Positions 31,760 to 41,167 are shown, counted from the first letter of the stretch. The stretch: DNA of 64,000 nt from JACVRX01 sp963831385 (GCA_963831385.1 CAWHPW010000005.1:56894-120893), one strand, 5' to 3'. The notes: generated by a model from the sequence alone, not told the origin. Numbers and translations are program-made.

Positions 31760-32583
31760 CCCGGCACCTGACCGTCGAGATCGCACGGGATCGGCACTTG
31801 CCCGCCGATGGCGTCGAGCGCCTCATCGACGAGGCGCAGCGACCGTTCCATCGCCACCGGGTCGAGCCCGCCGACCCCCGGATGGAACGGGTTGTCGAGG
31901 GCAAACACCAACAGCAGCATGGTGACCATCACCGAGACGACCGCTCCCATCAGCAGAGCCTGGACGACTGCCCGTTCGCCACTGTCCGCGAAGAACAGTG
32001 TGTATACGAAGATGATCGTCGCGATGAAGAAAAGGACGATCCAGAGCACCGTCGGGATGACTCCAACCGCGCCGTGGACGCGGTCCTGCCGCGCCTGCTC
32101 ACGTTCTGATGTCTGGTCGAGCAACTTGTCGTACGCGGACTGTTCAACCGCGGTTCCTGGCTCGATGGTTTCGACCGTGTGGAACAGTTCCACACCCCAG
32201 GGGTTGACATGATCGCCGAGCGTGTCCGAACGCATGAGATTCCACTCGTGGTTGACGACCGATCGGCCGTAACAGACCAGCTCGCCGGTCAGCTCGGCCG
32301 ATGTTGCCGGCGGGAAGAACTGCGCCGTCTCGACCTGCTGCACGACCATGAGTGCCTCGGTCTCGGCACCAGTGCGCGACTGGTCGTAGCTCGTGAATGC
32401 GAGGAAGACGATGAACCCGAGCAGTATGGAGAACCCGGTCGCCAAGACGCCGAACACGCCGGATGCGCGGTCACCGTCGCTGAAATAGCTACCATCTGGC
32501 GCGTTACGCCGGACGAGAAGCATTGCCGTGATGGCGACAGCGGCGACCGCTGCAGTGAGAAGGACACCCCACACCAGGTTCAC
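31756..32583 (-). CDS. DUF4239 (bestrophin-like) membrane protein
   Basis: A 275-aa protein with helix 1 at the start (WGVLLTAAVAAVAITAMLLVRR), FGVLATGFSILLGFIVFLAFTSYDQSRTGAETEALMVVQQVETAQFFP typical of DUF4239, a soluble helical middle, and paired helices TVLWIVLFFIATIIFVYTLFF and ALLMGAVVSVMVTMLLLVFALDNPF. Resemblance to bestrophin-type anion channels is family knowledge; transport is not shown. First gene of a two-gene unit. Confidence 0.9.
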   Translation of the reverse strand: MNLVWGVLLTAAVAAVAITAMLLVRRNAPDGSYFSDGDRASGVFGVLATGFSILLGFIVFLAFTSYDQSRTGAETEALMVVQQVETAQFFPPATSAELTGELVCYGRSVVNHEWNLMRSDTLGDHVNPWGVELFHTVETIEPGTAVEQSAYDKLLDQTSEREQARQDRVHGAVGVIPTVLWIVLFFIATIIFVYTLFFADSGERAVVQALLMGAVVSVMVTMLLLVFALDNPFHPGVGGLDPVAMERSLRLVDEALDAIGGQVPIPCDLDGQVPG

Positions 32584-32670
32584 GACAGGCTCACGCCACG
32601 AGTCATGTCGGCAACATTGTTCGGTTGTGGCGTCGGCTGCGTCACCCGCTCGGGGTGATCGGCTCCGCCG

Positions 32671-33021
32671 TCAGCCCGCTTTCCCGTCAAGACGTTGCAG
32701 GAGGTCGTGGGCGGCAAGCTCGACCTCCTTGTGCCGCCACTCCATCGCTCGATAGACGCAGGCGATGAGACCCATCCGGTGGATGCGCCGAAAGTCGCCG
32801 TAGACGAACGCATAGCGAGCCTTGGTCTCATCGCTCGCCCCCTCGGTGAGTCCGAGGTGCCATTGGGCGTACTCGTCCCAGGAATGCGACTTCAAGTACG
32901 TGTTCTCGTCTTCAGCGCGCGGTTGTCGTTCCCCCCAGTCACTGTTGAGGATGTACTGGCGGGTATCGATGAGCCGCCTGGCCCGGGCGACTGCCGCGTC
33001 GTTGACCGAATACTTCGCCAT
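32671..33021 (-). CDS. Conserved actinobacterial hypothetical protein
   Basis: A 116-aa soluble protein: YSVNDAAVARARRLIDTRQYILNSDWGERQPRAEDENTYLKSHSWDEYAQWHLGLTEGASDETKARYAFVYGDFRRIHRMGLIACVYRAMEWRHKEVELAAHDLLQRLD. It is rich in aromatic and charged residues and recognisable as a conserved uncharacterised family of actinobacteria. It stands alone in a small intergenic-flanked locus. No domain with known activity. Confidence 0.85.
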   Translation of the reverse strand: MAKYSVNDAAVARARRLIDTRQYILNSDWGERQPRAEDENTYLKSHSWDEYAQWHLGLTEGASDETKARYAFVYGDFRRIHRMGLIACVYRAMEWRHKEVELAAHDLLQRLDGKAG

Positions 33022-33048
33022 GCCGCATTGTCTAGCGCACGGCCTCGA

Positions 33049-33180
33049 CTACAGGCCAGCACTTGCCAACGGCGCGGCGAGCAAACCAAAGCACGTGGCG
33101 GTGACTGCAGCAACCGTCGCGATCGCGATGCGCGCCGCGAGCTGGGCCGCCACCCGGCTGAGTTGTCTGGACCACTGCAT
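33049..33180 (-). CDS. Possible small secreted or membrane peptide
   Basis: A 43-aa reading frame, MQWSRQLSRVAAQLAARIAIATVAAVTATCFGLLAAPLASAGL, with a basic start, a hydrophobic core and an ASA-like cleavage end. It looks like a signal peptide or one-helix membrane protein. It lies in a 250-base gap between the hypothetical gene and dodecin. A ribosome site is not strong; treat as tentative. Confidence 0.3.
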   Translation of the reverse strand: MQWSRQLSRVAAQLAARIAIATVAAVTATCFGLLAAPLASAGL

Positions 33181-33271
33181 GGGGGTAGGAGTCGATTGAC
33201 CCGGTGCGTGATACCTGCTCGCCGGTGTGACGTGTCACACGTAGTGCCGCACGTCCACGCACGTTCTCAGG

Positions 33272-33496
33272 TCATGCAGTACCGGCTTGCGACCCGCTCT
33301 CGTACTTGAACGAAATGCGAAGCTTCGTGCGATAGGTGATGCCGCCGTCCTCGGTCAGATGGATGTCTTGGGCGACGACTTCGGCCACCCGGAGATCGCG
33401 GATCGTCTGACGTGCGGTTTCGACGGCCTCTGATGCGGCGGCCTCCCAGGACTCCGCACTGGTGCCGATGACATCCGTCACCCGGTAAACGCTCAT
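33272..33496 (-). CDS. Dodecin
   Basis: A 74-aa dodecin-family protein. Its beta-alpha-beta-beta fold reads VYRVTDVIGTSAESWEAAASEAVETARQTIRDLRVAEVVAQDIHL, ending TYRTKLRISFKYE. Dodecins form 12-mers storing flavins (or CoA in some actinobacteria) in the cytoplasm. ATG 33496 has a GGAGGA ribosome site seven bases upstream and gives normal length. Confidence 0.95.
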   Translation of the reverse strand: MSVYRVTDVIGTSAESWEAAASEAVETARQTIRDLRVAEVVAQDIHLTEDGGITYRTKLRISFKYESGSQAGTA

Positions 33497-33636
33497 CCGA
33501 TCCTCCTCGCAGACCCGGCACACCCGTCTGGACAGTCCTACTGGAGTGATCGCCCGATCACAAGGGGCCAAGCCGGCGCCGCAAACCTACTAGTGTGCAG
33601 GGACCCAATTGTCGGCCTCGACCAAGGAGGGTCCCG

Positions 33637-34050
33637 GTGGCCTCTCGTCTCAACCCGTACATCAGCTTCCCCGGCAATGCGCGGGAAGCCATGGAGTTCT
33701 ACCAAGGGGTCTTCGGCGGCGCCCTGACAATGAACACCTTCGGCGAATACGGCGCGCAGGACGCCCCGGAAGCCGACAAGATCATGCACGGCTTGCTTGA
33801 GACCGACAGCGGTCTCGCGCTCATGGGCGCCGACAACCCGCCCGGCACTGAGCTCAACCCGGGTGACAACGTCGCGGTGAGCCTGAGCGGAGACGACGCC
33901 GACGAGCTGCGGGGGTACTGGGAGAAGCTTTCCGACGGCGGTTCGGTGTCGGTCCCCCTGGAGAAGCAGATGTGGGGTGACGAGTTCGGTATGTGCGTCG
34001 ACCGTTTCGGCACGTCCTGGATGGTCAACATCGCCGGGCCGCAGACCTGA
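33637..34050 (+). CDS. VOC-family (PhnB-like) protein
   Basis: A 137-aa glyoxalase/bleomycin-resistance-fold protein: RLNPYISFPGNAREAMEFYQGVFGGALTMNTFGEYG, then a DNVAVSLSGDDADELRGYWEKLSDGGSVSVPLEKQMWGDEFGMCVDRFGTSWMVNI C-terminal half, typical of the PhnB/YjdN subgroup. Its activity is not predictable. GTG 33637 with AAGGAGG upstream. Confidence 0.93.
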   Translation: MASRLNPYISFPGNAREAMEFYQGVFGGALTMNTFGEYGAQDAPEADKIMHGLLETDSGLALMGADNPPGTELNPGDNVAVSLSGDDADELRGYWEKLSDGGSVSVPLEKQMWGDEFGMCVDRFGTSWMVNIAGPQT

Positions 34051-34088
34051 TCCTCCGACGACCTGCTGCCCTTAGACGCGGCAGGTAT

Positions 34089-34979
34089 TCAGACAGCCAC
34101 CGCCAGCAGTGCATCGGCGACGGCCTTGGCCACCAGCCGCGGGCCGTCTTGGAACTGACGCAACCTGCTCGATTGCTCGATTTGTATTCCTCCGGGGTCG
34201 GCGAGTCGATTGACCATATTGCGTGGCGACAGGCCGGCAAAGGGATCGCTGCATGACGTCGTCACGTAAACGGCGAATGTCTCCTGGTGATTCAGTGCGT
34301 GTCGGATCCGATCCGCAAGCTCATATCTGCGGTCGACGTTGAACTGGCCCCCTACGATGACGTCCAAGGCGGTCGTGGTGCCGGGTTTTGTCGCCTGGTT
34401 GAAGCCGTGGAACGAGACGGCAATACGGTGTTCTCGCCCAAGCAGGGCGCGAATGCCGGGGAATGACTGCTCGCTGAGGTCGTCGCTGGTGATGTGCAGA
34501 CGACGGAACTGATCGACGCCTCGCCCGGCGCACGCCCAGAGGTCGACATCCAGCCGAGGATCGTCAGCGACCATGCTCGCCTGCGCATCCGTGTGACGTT
34601 CGATCGCGCCGCCGTGCGGGGCGATCACCGCCACGTCACCGGATGTGGTCACCGTTTCCACCAGTTGCTCCGCGGCGAGGACGTCGGTTGTTGCCGACAC
34701 TGTCGCCGAAGGTTCTGCCCCTTCAAGAAGCCGATCGGGATCCCCCATCGCGACCATCGCGTCGTCGGGAACAACGTCAGGTAGGACGCCAGCCACCGTG
34801 ACGATGGCATGTGAGTCCCGGTCACTGAGCAGGACCTGGGGCCGGGCTCCGGGCCGGTTGAAGTCGTCAGGAACCGTGAGCCCCAGCACCGCGAACGCCT
34901 CAGCCGAGAAGCACACCTGTTCCTGGGACAACTCGATGCCGCCAGGAACATCCACCAGGTGTAACTGTGCTTCTCCCAT
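34089..34979 (-). CDS. Poly-gamma-glutamate hydrolase family protein (YjqB/DUF867-like)
   Basis: A 296-aa protein whose second half carries VAVIAPHGGAIERHTDAQAS (zinc-ligand H and E), LHITSDDLSEQSFPG, HRIAVSFHGFNQ (histidine) and GGIQIEQSSRLR. These are the metal-binding motifs of the PghP-like amidohydrolases. The first 100 residues are a less conserved beta domain. It probably cleaves gamma-glutamyl or related peptides. No signal peptide is seen. No phage genes adjoin, though the family was first seen on phage. Confidence 0.88.
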   Translation of the reverse strand: MGEAQLHLVDVPGGIELSQEQVCFSAEAFAVLGLTVPDDFNRPGARPQVLLSDRDSHAIVTVAGVLPDVVPDDAMVAMGDPDRLLEGAEPSATVSATTDVLAAEQLVETVTTSGDVAVIAPHGGAIERHTDAQASMVADDPRLDVDLWACAGRGVDQFRRLHITSDDLSEQSFPGIRALLGREHRIAVSFHGFNQATKPGTTTALDVIVGGQFNVDRRYELADRIRHALNHQETFAVYVTTSCSDPFAGLSPRNMVNRLADPGGIQIEQSSRLRQFQDGPRLVAKAVADALLAVAV

Positions 34980-35134
34980 TGCCGGGAATCAGCCTTTACG
35001 CTTCAGCCCGGGCGGTCCAGACCAGCTGGAGTCACCGCACGGATCGGCCGGGTATGCCATGGTGAATCCACCCTAGCGGGTGGCTCATTCGGGAATGATC
35101 TGCTCGAACTCGGTGGCATGTTCGGAGGATGCCC

Positions 35135-36817
35135 ATGCGTATTCCGGATCCGTCGCACGGTTGGGTGCGGTTGCTGGTCCAGTTGCCCGCGGGCATGACC
35201 CGCAAGGCCGAGTCCGAGCAGTATCTGCGTCAGGCCGTTCGGCGGCAGCTGGGGCCTTCGGACGTCGCAGGCGATCCCTGGGCACTCGATCGGCTGTTCG
35301 GCAACGTGCGGCCGGTCGAGCTCAGGCGCTGGTGGGTGGTCAGTGGAGCGGTTCCGTCGGTACCGGCATACGACCAGAGCCGCGTCGCCTACGACTTGGC
35401 TCACCAGCTCTCCGGCGAGGCGGATCTGGTGGTCGAGCCCGACCTCCCGTCGACCGCGTTCGGTGCGGAGTCCGGCACCGTCCCCTCGAGCCATCCGGCG
35501 CCGGAGGCCGCGGGAGATGACCCTGATCACCGTGCGTGCTCGCGGCCAAAGACCTGGGCACTGGACGACGTGCTTGCCCCCGAGGCGTGGCTGCTGCCGC
35601 CCGGGCCAGGCGGACTCAGTCGCGGCGAAGGCATCCGCATCGGGCACATCGACACCGGCTACAGTGATCATCCCGAGTTGGAACGTGCCGCGCTGGACCT
35701 CCGCTCCGACTTCGACATCATCGACGACGACGACGACGCCCGCGATCCGCTGCGACGCGCTTTCTTCGCGGTCCTGGACTCGCCGGGCCACGGCACCTCG
35801 ACGGGCAGTGTCATTGCCGGACGCGAGCGTGGCGAGATCAGCGGCGTCGCGCCATTGGCGACCCTCGTTCCCTTCCGGGCGATCAAGAGCGTGGTGCAGG
35901 TGCTGGACGGCGATGTCGCGCGAGCGGTGAACCTGGCCCGTGAGCGCGGCTGCCACATCATCTCGATGTCGCTGGGTGGGCGAGGGTTCATCGGGCTGCA
36001 AGAGGCCATCCGCGCGGCAGTTGCCGACGGCATGATCGTGATGGCCGCGGCGGGCAACAAGGTCTCGTTCGTCGTCGCGCCGGCGTCCTACCCCGAATGC
36101 CTCGCGGTGGCCGCCACCAACTGCGACGGCGAGCCATGGCCGGACTCGTCGCGTGGCGAGGCCGTCGACATCTCGGCACCTGGCGAGAGCGTCTGGGCGG
36201 CGCGAGTCGTCCTGGATACCACCCCGCCCGGATTCGTCGAATCGCGCAGCAACGGCACCTCCTACTCGGTAGCGGTGCTGGCCGGCATCGCAGCGCTGTG
36301 GCTGGCGCACCACGGCCCCGAGCGCATCCGCCAGCGGTACGGCCGGGCCAACGTCCAGGATGCGTTCCTGGCATTGCTGCGCAGCCACGGACACCGGGTA
36401 CCGGCCGACTGGGTCAGCAACGGCTGGCAGCGCCTGTACGGCGTCGGCATCGCCGACGCCGTAGCTCTGCTCCGAGCAGGGCTCCCGGAGCTGCCCAGGA
36501 CTGCCGCACCCGAAGGCCCGTCGGCGGCCGCACAGCAGCCGGTGTCCCGGCTACGGGCAGCCCTCGGTGAGCTGACCGACGACCAAGTCCGCGCGGCTGT
36601 CGGCGCCCTGCTCGACATCGACGCCGGCGAGGTCGACGAGCTGTCGGCGCTCGTGGTGAGCGAGCTGGTATACCGGCTCGGCGAGGATGATCAGTTCCGC
36701 TCGGCCGTCTTGGCGCAGGCCACAGTCGAAGGGGCGGCACCAGCGACAGTCCTGGACGCCAGATCGCTGCTCGAACGCACCTCATCGGTCTCGATGCGCA
36801 GCGCGCTGCACCGCTGA
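35135..36817 (+). CDS. Subtilisin-family (S8) serine protease without signal peptide
   Basis: A 560-aa protein. An N-terminal propeptide-like region of about 150 residues is followed by the S8 catalytic domain: aspartate in IRIGHIDTGYSDH, histidine in DSPGHGTSTGSVIAG, oxyanion asparagine in IVMAAAGNKVS, serine in SNGTSYSVAVLAGIAALW. A C-terminal helical extension of about 120 residues (DDQVRAAVGALLDIDAGEVDELSALVVSELVYRLGEDD) closes it. No signal peptide is present, so it may act in the cytoplasm or leave by another route. ATG 35135 fits the GGAGG ribosome site better than ATG 35129. Confidence 0.93.
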   Translation: MRIPDPSHGWVRLLVQLPAGMTRKAESEQYLRQAVRRQLGPSDVAGDPWALDRLFGNVRPVELRRWWVVSGAVPSVPAYDQSRVAYDLAHQLSGEADLVVEPDLPSTAFGAESGTVPSSHPAPEAAGDDPDHRACSRPKTWALDDVLAPEAWLLPPGPGGLSRGEGIRIGHIDTGYSDHPELERAALDLRSDFDIIDDDDDARDPLRRAFFAVLDSPGHGTSTGSVIAGRERGEISGVAPLATLVPFRAIKSVVQVLDGDVARAVNLARERGCHIISMSLGGRGFIGLQEAIRAAVADGMIVMAAAGNKVSFVVAPASYPECLAVAATNCDGEPWPDSSRGEAVDISAPGESVWAARVVLDTTPPGFVESRSNGTSYSVAVLAGIAALWLAHHGPERIRQRYGRANVQDAFLALLRSHGHRVPADWVSNGWQRLYGVGIADAVALLRAGLPELPRTAAPEGPSAAAQQPVSRLRAALGELTDDQVRAAVGALLDIDAGEVDELSALVVSELVYRLGEDDQFRSAVLAQATVEGAAPATVLDARSLLERTSSVSMRSALHR

Positions 36818-36860
36818 ACCGGATTGACAGCGTCGGCACCGGCGTCGGACCGGACGGTTG

Positions 36861-38261
36861 TCAAGCCGGCCTGATGCTTTGCGGGTGTCGGAAGAAATCG
36901 GCCGGGTCGTACTCTTGCTTGACGTGCTGTAGGCGTGGGTAGTTGGCGCCGTAGTAGGCCGCCGGCCAGTCGACGAGGTCTTCGTCGGCGTAGTTCTGGT
37001 AGACCTCGCCCGACAGGTACGGCTGCAGCGAGGCAGCCAGATCGTCGGTCCACGCCACATTGACGTCGGTCTCGTCGTCGTGTTCCCAGACCGACACGAT
37101 CGAGATGTAGAACAGCGACGACCGATGGACGAAGGCTGTCGCGTCCGCCGGCACCCGGCCGATGGCGCCCCCGCCGAGCAGGTCGAATCGTCCCATCGTG
37201 TAGCCCGATGGGACGCGCCGGAACCGATCGACCATGCACGCGAAGGCGTCGTCGTCGAACCCGCCGTCCCTGAAGTACCCGCCGCGCCACTTCGACTGCA
37301 TGCCGTACGGGATGTCCTCGGCCAGCATCAGCTGGAGGTCGAAGTACGACATCTCGGCAAACCCGTCGACCAGCGGCTTCGCGGCGGATCGGATCGGCGC
37401 GAGCTGATCGTCGGCATCGGCCGGATCGCCGACGTAGAGCCCGTAGGCCATGACCACCTTCTCGCCGTCGGGGTACGGGTCGGTCGTCAGCACCAGATAC
37501 AGCGACAGGCGGTCGTCGTCGCGGCCGACGTAGGCGTCGCGGTAGGCGCGAAACACTGCTTCCGCGTGCTCGAGCGGCCACATCATCACTCCGCCCAGCA
37601 CGGTCTTCGGCACGGTGCCGAGGCGATAGTCCAGTCGGGTGACCACACCGAAGCCACCACCCCCTGCCCCGCGCAGCGCCCAGAACAGGTCGGGATGCTC
37701 CTCCTCGGATGCCCGTAGCACGCGACCGTCGGCATCCACGAGTTCGGCTTCGAGGATGCGGTCGCAGGCAAGCCCGAAACGGCGGCCAAGCAGGCCGTAG
37801 CCGCCGCCGAGGCTATAGCCCGCGTTGCGGACGGTTGGGCAGTCCCCGCCCGGCGCGGCAAAGCCGGATGGCAGGCCACCCTCACCAGGCACCGTGATGT
37901 CGACGTAGCTCACCCGGTCGACGTCACGCCAACCGCACCCAGGTTCGACCGCCGCCGTGGCAGTGACCGGGTCGAACGCAACACCCTTCATCGCCGAGAG
38001 GTCGATCACCATGCCGTCGTCGACAAGCGAGAAACCGCAAGCGTGATGCCCCCCGCCCCGGACCGCCACCGGCAGCTCGGTCTCGCGGGCGAAACGCACC
38101 GCTTCGACGACATCGTCGGTGGACGAGCACCGGCACAGGAAGGCCGGTCGAGTACGGATGCGGGCGTTGAAGAGGGCGCGAGCGCTCTCGTATCCGGGGT
38201 CCGCAGAGGTGACGATGTCGCCCTGGAACCTGGCGCGCAGAGCGGAGAGGTCGGGGAGCAT
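36861..38261 (-). CDS. Berberine-bridge-enzyme-like FAD-binding oxidoreductase
   Basis: A 466-aa flavoprotein of the BBE/PCMH family. The FAD domain contains VAVRGGGHHACGFS, whose histidine normally bonds the flavin, and GGDCPTVRNAGYSLGGGYGLLGRRFG, where the cysteine can make the second covalent bond. The C-terminal BBE motif is YYGANYPRLQHVKQEYDPADFFRHPQSI. It may oxidise sugars, alcohols or secondary metabolites; the substrate is unknown. It has no signal peptide. Confidence 0.93.
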   Translation of the reverse strand: MLPDLSALRARFQGDIVTSADPGYESARALFNARIRTRPAFLCRCSSTDDVVEAVRFARETELPVAVRGGGHHACGFSLVDDGMVIDLSAMKGVAFDPVTATAAVEPGCGWRDVDRVSYVDITVPGEGGLPSGFAAPGGDCPTVRNAGYSLGGGYGLLGRRFGLACDRILEAELVDADGRVLRASEEEHPDLFWALRGAGGGGFGVVTRLDYRLGTVPKTVLGGVMMWPLEHAEAVFRAYRDAYVGRDDDRLSLYLVLTTDPYPDGEKVVMAYGLYVGDPADADDQLAPIRSAAKPLVDGFAEMSYFDLQLMLAEDIPYGMQSKWRGGYFRDGGFDDDAFACMVDRFRRVPSGYTMGRFDLLGGGAIGRVPADATAFVHRSSLFYISIVSVWEHDDETDVNVAWTDDLAASLQPYLSGEVYQNYADEDLVDWPAAYYGANYPRLQHVKQEYDPADFFRHPQSIRPA

Positions 38262-38347
38262 CGCGCCATCGTAGAGGTCGAGTGCGCAGGGTCAGCCCGA
38301 GGCGCCTGAGCGCGCGGCCCCGAGCGCACCGACTTCCGAGGTCGCTC

Positions 38348-39548
38348 TCACACGAGTTCGGCGATGAGGCTCGCGGCTCGGCCGGCACCGTCTGTCGCCA
38401 CCGGCCGATAGTCAACCGCGCGCCCGATATCTGCGGCGATGGCGGCGGCAATCGCGTCGGGGTCGGTGCTGGCGTAGTCCATCCGCCGGCCCGCGCGGTA
38501 GCGGTCGAGGCGGTGGGCGACGTGGAAGTTCTGCTCGAAGTGGTGGGCCAAGGGGAAGTAGATGAACGGCGTACGGTTAGCCGTCAGCTCCATGCACGTC
38601 GTCAGCCCGCCTTGCACAACCGCAAGGTCACAGGCCGCAAGGTGCCGGTACAGCTGATGGACGTAGGCGCGGAAGTCGAGCCCCTCGTGCTGCGGGAGCG
38701 CCCCAAGATCGATCCGTGGGCCGGTGACGACCACCATCCGCAATGCCGGCACTCGCCGCTTCGCCTCAGGAAACGACTCGATTACCCGCCGCAGCAGGTG
38801 TTCGCCGACGCCGGAGCCGCCAACGGTGACGATGCAGACCTGCTCGTCCTCTCGGTAGCCGAGCTCATGCCGAAGGGCCGCGCGGTCGCCGAAGTCCGAC
38901 GGATCAAACCCGGTGATGTAGTCGGCGAACGAGTAGTGCTCGCGCGTCCAGTCGCGGATCTGAGGCAGCTCCGGGCCGAACGCGTCGGGAACGATGTCGT
39001 CCTCGGTGCCGACGAAGATCGCATGGTCGCGGACTCGCGGGAAGCGCGCGATGTGCTCGATCATCTCCGCGTTGTAGTCGGCGGTCACGAACGCTTCGCG
39101 CTCGCCTCCGTCCGGCATGGGCAGCCAGCCCACGAAGTCGGTCAGCCAGACGTATGCCGCCTGCTTCTGCTCGGGGTTCTCGTGCAAGTAGTAGTCGAGC
39201 TCCCAAGCCTCGTCGCCGATCCAGACGTCGTACTGCTCGTCGCGCACGACGTCGTGGAACACCATGAAGTTGGAGAGCAGGATCTCGTCCATGCGCCGGA
39301 TCGCCTGGAAGCAGTGCAGATCGTGCTCTGCCGACTCGCTCTCGATGTGATGCGATTCGTTCGCCAATAGTGCGCTGGCCGGGTGGATTCGTTCACCGCG
39401 CGCCTGCAGAACCGTTGTCACTGGGTGCTGGGCGAGCCAGTCGATTTCGAGGTCGGGGTGAAGCTTGCGCAGCTCGGCGGCGATCGCGACGTCCCGCTGG
39501 GCGTGGCCGAGCCCGATCGGCGAGGAGATGTAGAGGGCTCGCTTGCGG
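38348..39548 (-). CDS. GT-B glycosyltransferase (C-terminal half of a fusion broken by a frameshift)
   Basis: A UDP-glycosyltransferase/MurG-like domain of about 400 residues: KRALYISSPIGLGHAQRDVAIAAELRKLHPDLEIDWLAQHP, a YREDEQVCIVTVGGSGVGEHLLRR nucleotide-binding turn, and CDLAVVQGGLTTCMELTANRTPFIYFPL, the donor-binding motif with a GG(x)TT-type turn. No proper start codon with a ribosome site precedes it. Upstream, the same frame is an arginine-rich shadow of the hydrolase gene. At about 39548 the hydrolase frame passes into this one if one base is added, giving a 699-aa hydrolase-glycosyltransferase fusion. Confidence 0.85.
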
Positions 39549-40446
39549 TCGGGACTTCCCGCGCACCCAGCGCCGCGGCGGCGGGCGCCGGCTTGACGAA
39601 GTCGCGCAGCAGCAGGTTGACCTTGACCGGATCGCGGGCGTGCAGAAGGTGGCCCGACCCCTCGAGCACGACGAGCTCGCCGCCCGCCAGCTCCGCGAGC
39701 CGTGCGCCGGACGCGCAGGGCCGCACGGCGTCGTCGCTTCCGTGGATCACGAGCACGGGACAATTGATACGCGACAGCAGCTCGCGCACTCCCTCCTCGT
39801 CCTGAAGCCGCGGCGCGAGCTGGGTCGCGACCAGCGTCTCGGCGTCTGTCTCGAGCCCCCAGCCGACGCAATCCTCGTGCGGCTTCGTCGAGTGCGGCTC
39901 GGTGAAACAATGCGAGAAGAAGAACTCGAGGAATTCCTCGTAGTGCTGGACCCAGTAGTGGCGGTTCCACTTGCCCCAGCCGACGTACTCGTTGTGCGGC
40001 TCACCGAACTCCTGCATCGCCTTCAGGCGCGGGGTTGCTGGCGGCAGTGGCAGAGCCGGCGCGATGAACGCCAGCCTGTCGACCCGCTCCGGTTGACTCG
40101 CCGCTAGATGCAGCGAGCGTTCCGCGCCCCGCGAGAGCGAAACCAGTACCGCCCGCTCGGTGCCGGTGGCATCCATCACCGCGAGTGCGTCCGCGGCGAA
40201 CTCCTCCTCGCGGTAGGCATCGGGTTCGGCTGGGCGGTCCGAGCGGCCGTTGCCGCGCCCGTCGAACGTCAGCACGCGGCAGTGCCGAGCGAGGTAGGGG
40301 ATCTGCATCTTCCAGTGCCGCGAGTGAATGATCGACCAGGTCGGCATGAGCAGAACCGTCGGCTCGCCTGCGCCGTAGACCTCGTAATGGACCTTGACGC
40401 CGTCGCGCTCGACGTATCCGTCACTGACCGGCTGGCACGCGCGCAT
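39549..40446 (-). CDS. Alpha/beta hydrolase (N-terminal half of a fusion broken by a frameshift)
   Basis: An alpha/beta-hydrolase-fold domain of about 300 residues: HYEVYGAGEPTVLLMPTWSIIHSRHWKMQIPYLARHCRVLTFDGRGNGRSDRP, nucleophile elbow VLVSLSRGAERSL (serine), acid in VLVIHGSDDAVRP, histidine in LVVLEGSGHLLHARDPVKV. The native frame runs on to 39418 as a nonsense tail, while the true continuation is the glycosyltransferase frame. The start ATG 40446 overlaps the end of the TetR gene by 26 bases, so repressor and enzyme are co-transcribed. Substrate unknown. Confidence 0.85.
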
Positions 40447-41059
40447 TGTCCGTCCTCCCTGGACTCGCTGACCCATCTTCGAGTTGCCTGATCAGCACAC
40501 CGATCCGTCGCAGCGCCGAGCGGATCGGCAGCAGCTGGCGGTCGAAGCCGAGCAGCAACAGAGCTTCCGAGCCGATGAAGGCGGAGACGATCAGCGTGGC
40601 CGCCTCGTCGGCAGTGAACGGACCGAGTGGGCCGTGGCGACCTTCGGCCTCCCGAGTTACATCGGTTATCAGCTGGCACCAGCCGCCCAGTAGCTGTCGG
40701 ACCGCATCCCCGATGTCGGAGTTCGACCAGCCGGCGGCGATCATCTCCTGCAGCACGCGCACGTAGCCGGAGTCGAGGTCGTCCTCCAGGTAGTCGCACG
40801 CTCTCTCGTACCGCCGCCACAACGGCTCGTCCTCCGCATACATCTGGGTCTGGCGCTCGAGGCGGCGCCGGTTCTCCTCTTCGAGCAGCGCCAGGATCAA
40901 GCCCTGCTTGGAGCCGAAGTGGTAGTGCAGCTGACTCAGCGGCATCCGCGCCTCGTCAGCGACCTTGCGGGTGGACAGGCCCGCATAGCCATCGGCCAGC
41001 AACCGACGACGGGCCGCATCCAGGATCAGTGTGTGAGTGTCGGCGACGACAGTCGGCAC
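40421..41059 (-). CDS. TetR-family transcriptional regulator
   Basis: A 212-aa repressor. The N-terminal HTH is TLILDAARRRLLADGYAGLSTRKVADEARMPLSQLHYHFGSKQGLILALL (residues about 9-58), followed by a helical ligand domain. It is divergent from the OsmC operon. Two perfect or near-perfect palindromes with a GGTCGATCG/CGATCGACC core lie in the shared promoter region, the likely operators for self-control and control of the OsmC operon. The inducer is unknown. Confidence 0.93.
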   Translation of the reverse strand: MPTVVADTHTLILDAARRRLLADGYAGLSTRKVADEARMPLSQLHYHFGSKQGLILALLEEENRRRLERQTQMYAEDEPLWRRYERACDYLEDDLDSGYVRVLQEMIAAGWSNSDIGDAVRQLLGGWCQLITDVTREAEGRHGPLGPFTADEAATLIVSAFIGSEALLLLGFDRQLLPIRSALRRIGVLIRQLEDGSASPGRTDNARVPAGQ

Positions 41060-41079
41060 GGGATATCCTTCACAAAGTC

Positions 41080-41095
41080 GGTCGATCGATCGACC
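41080..41095. promoter_or_regulatory. TetR operator 1
   Basis: Perfect 16-base palindrome GGTCGATCGATCGACC, 20 bases upstream of the TetR start. It directly abuts a TTGACA -35 hexamer at 41096-41101 reading toward the OsmC operon. Confidence 0.75.
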
Positions 41096-41128
41096 TTGAC
41101 AATACCGCTCGCTGCAGTAAAACTCAAC

Positions 41129-41158
41129 TTCTAGCTCGGTCGATCGACCGAACTAGAA
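41129..41158. promoter_or_regulatory. TetR operator 2
   Basis: Thirty-base palindrome with one mismatched pair: TTCTAG, then TCGGTCGATCGACCGA as a perfect 16-base core (41136-41151), then CTAGAA. It shares the core with operator 1. It lies just downstream of a -35/-10 pair (TTGACA, then TAAAAC after 16 bases), so a bound repressor would cover the transcription start. Confidence 0.78.
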
Positions 41159-41167
41159 AGGATAGCC

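Noticed and set aside
36819..36869. Imperfect inverted repeat TTGACA...TGTCAA as a terminator
   Set aside because: Long imperfect loop and overlap with the end of the oxidoreductase gene; too weak to list.
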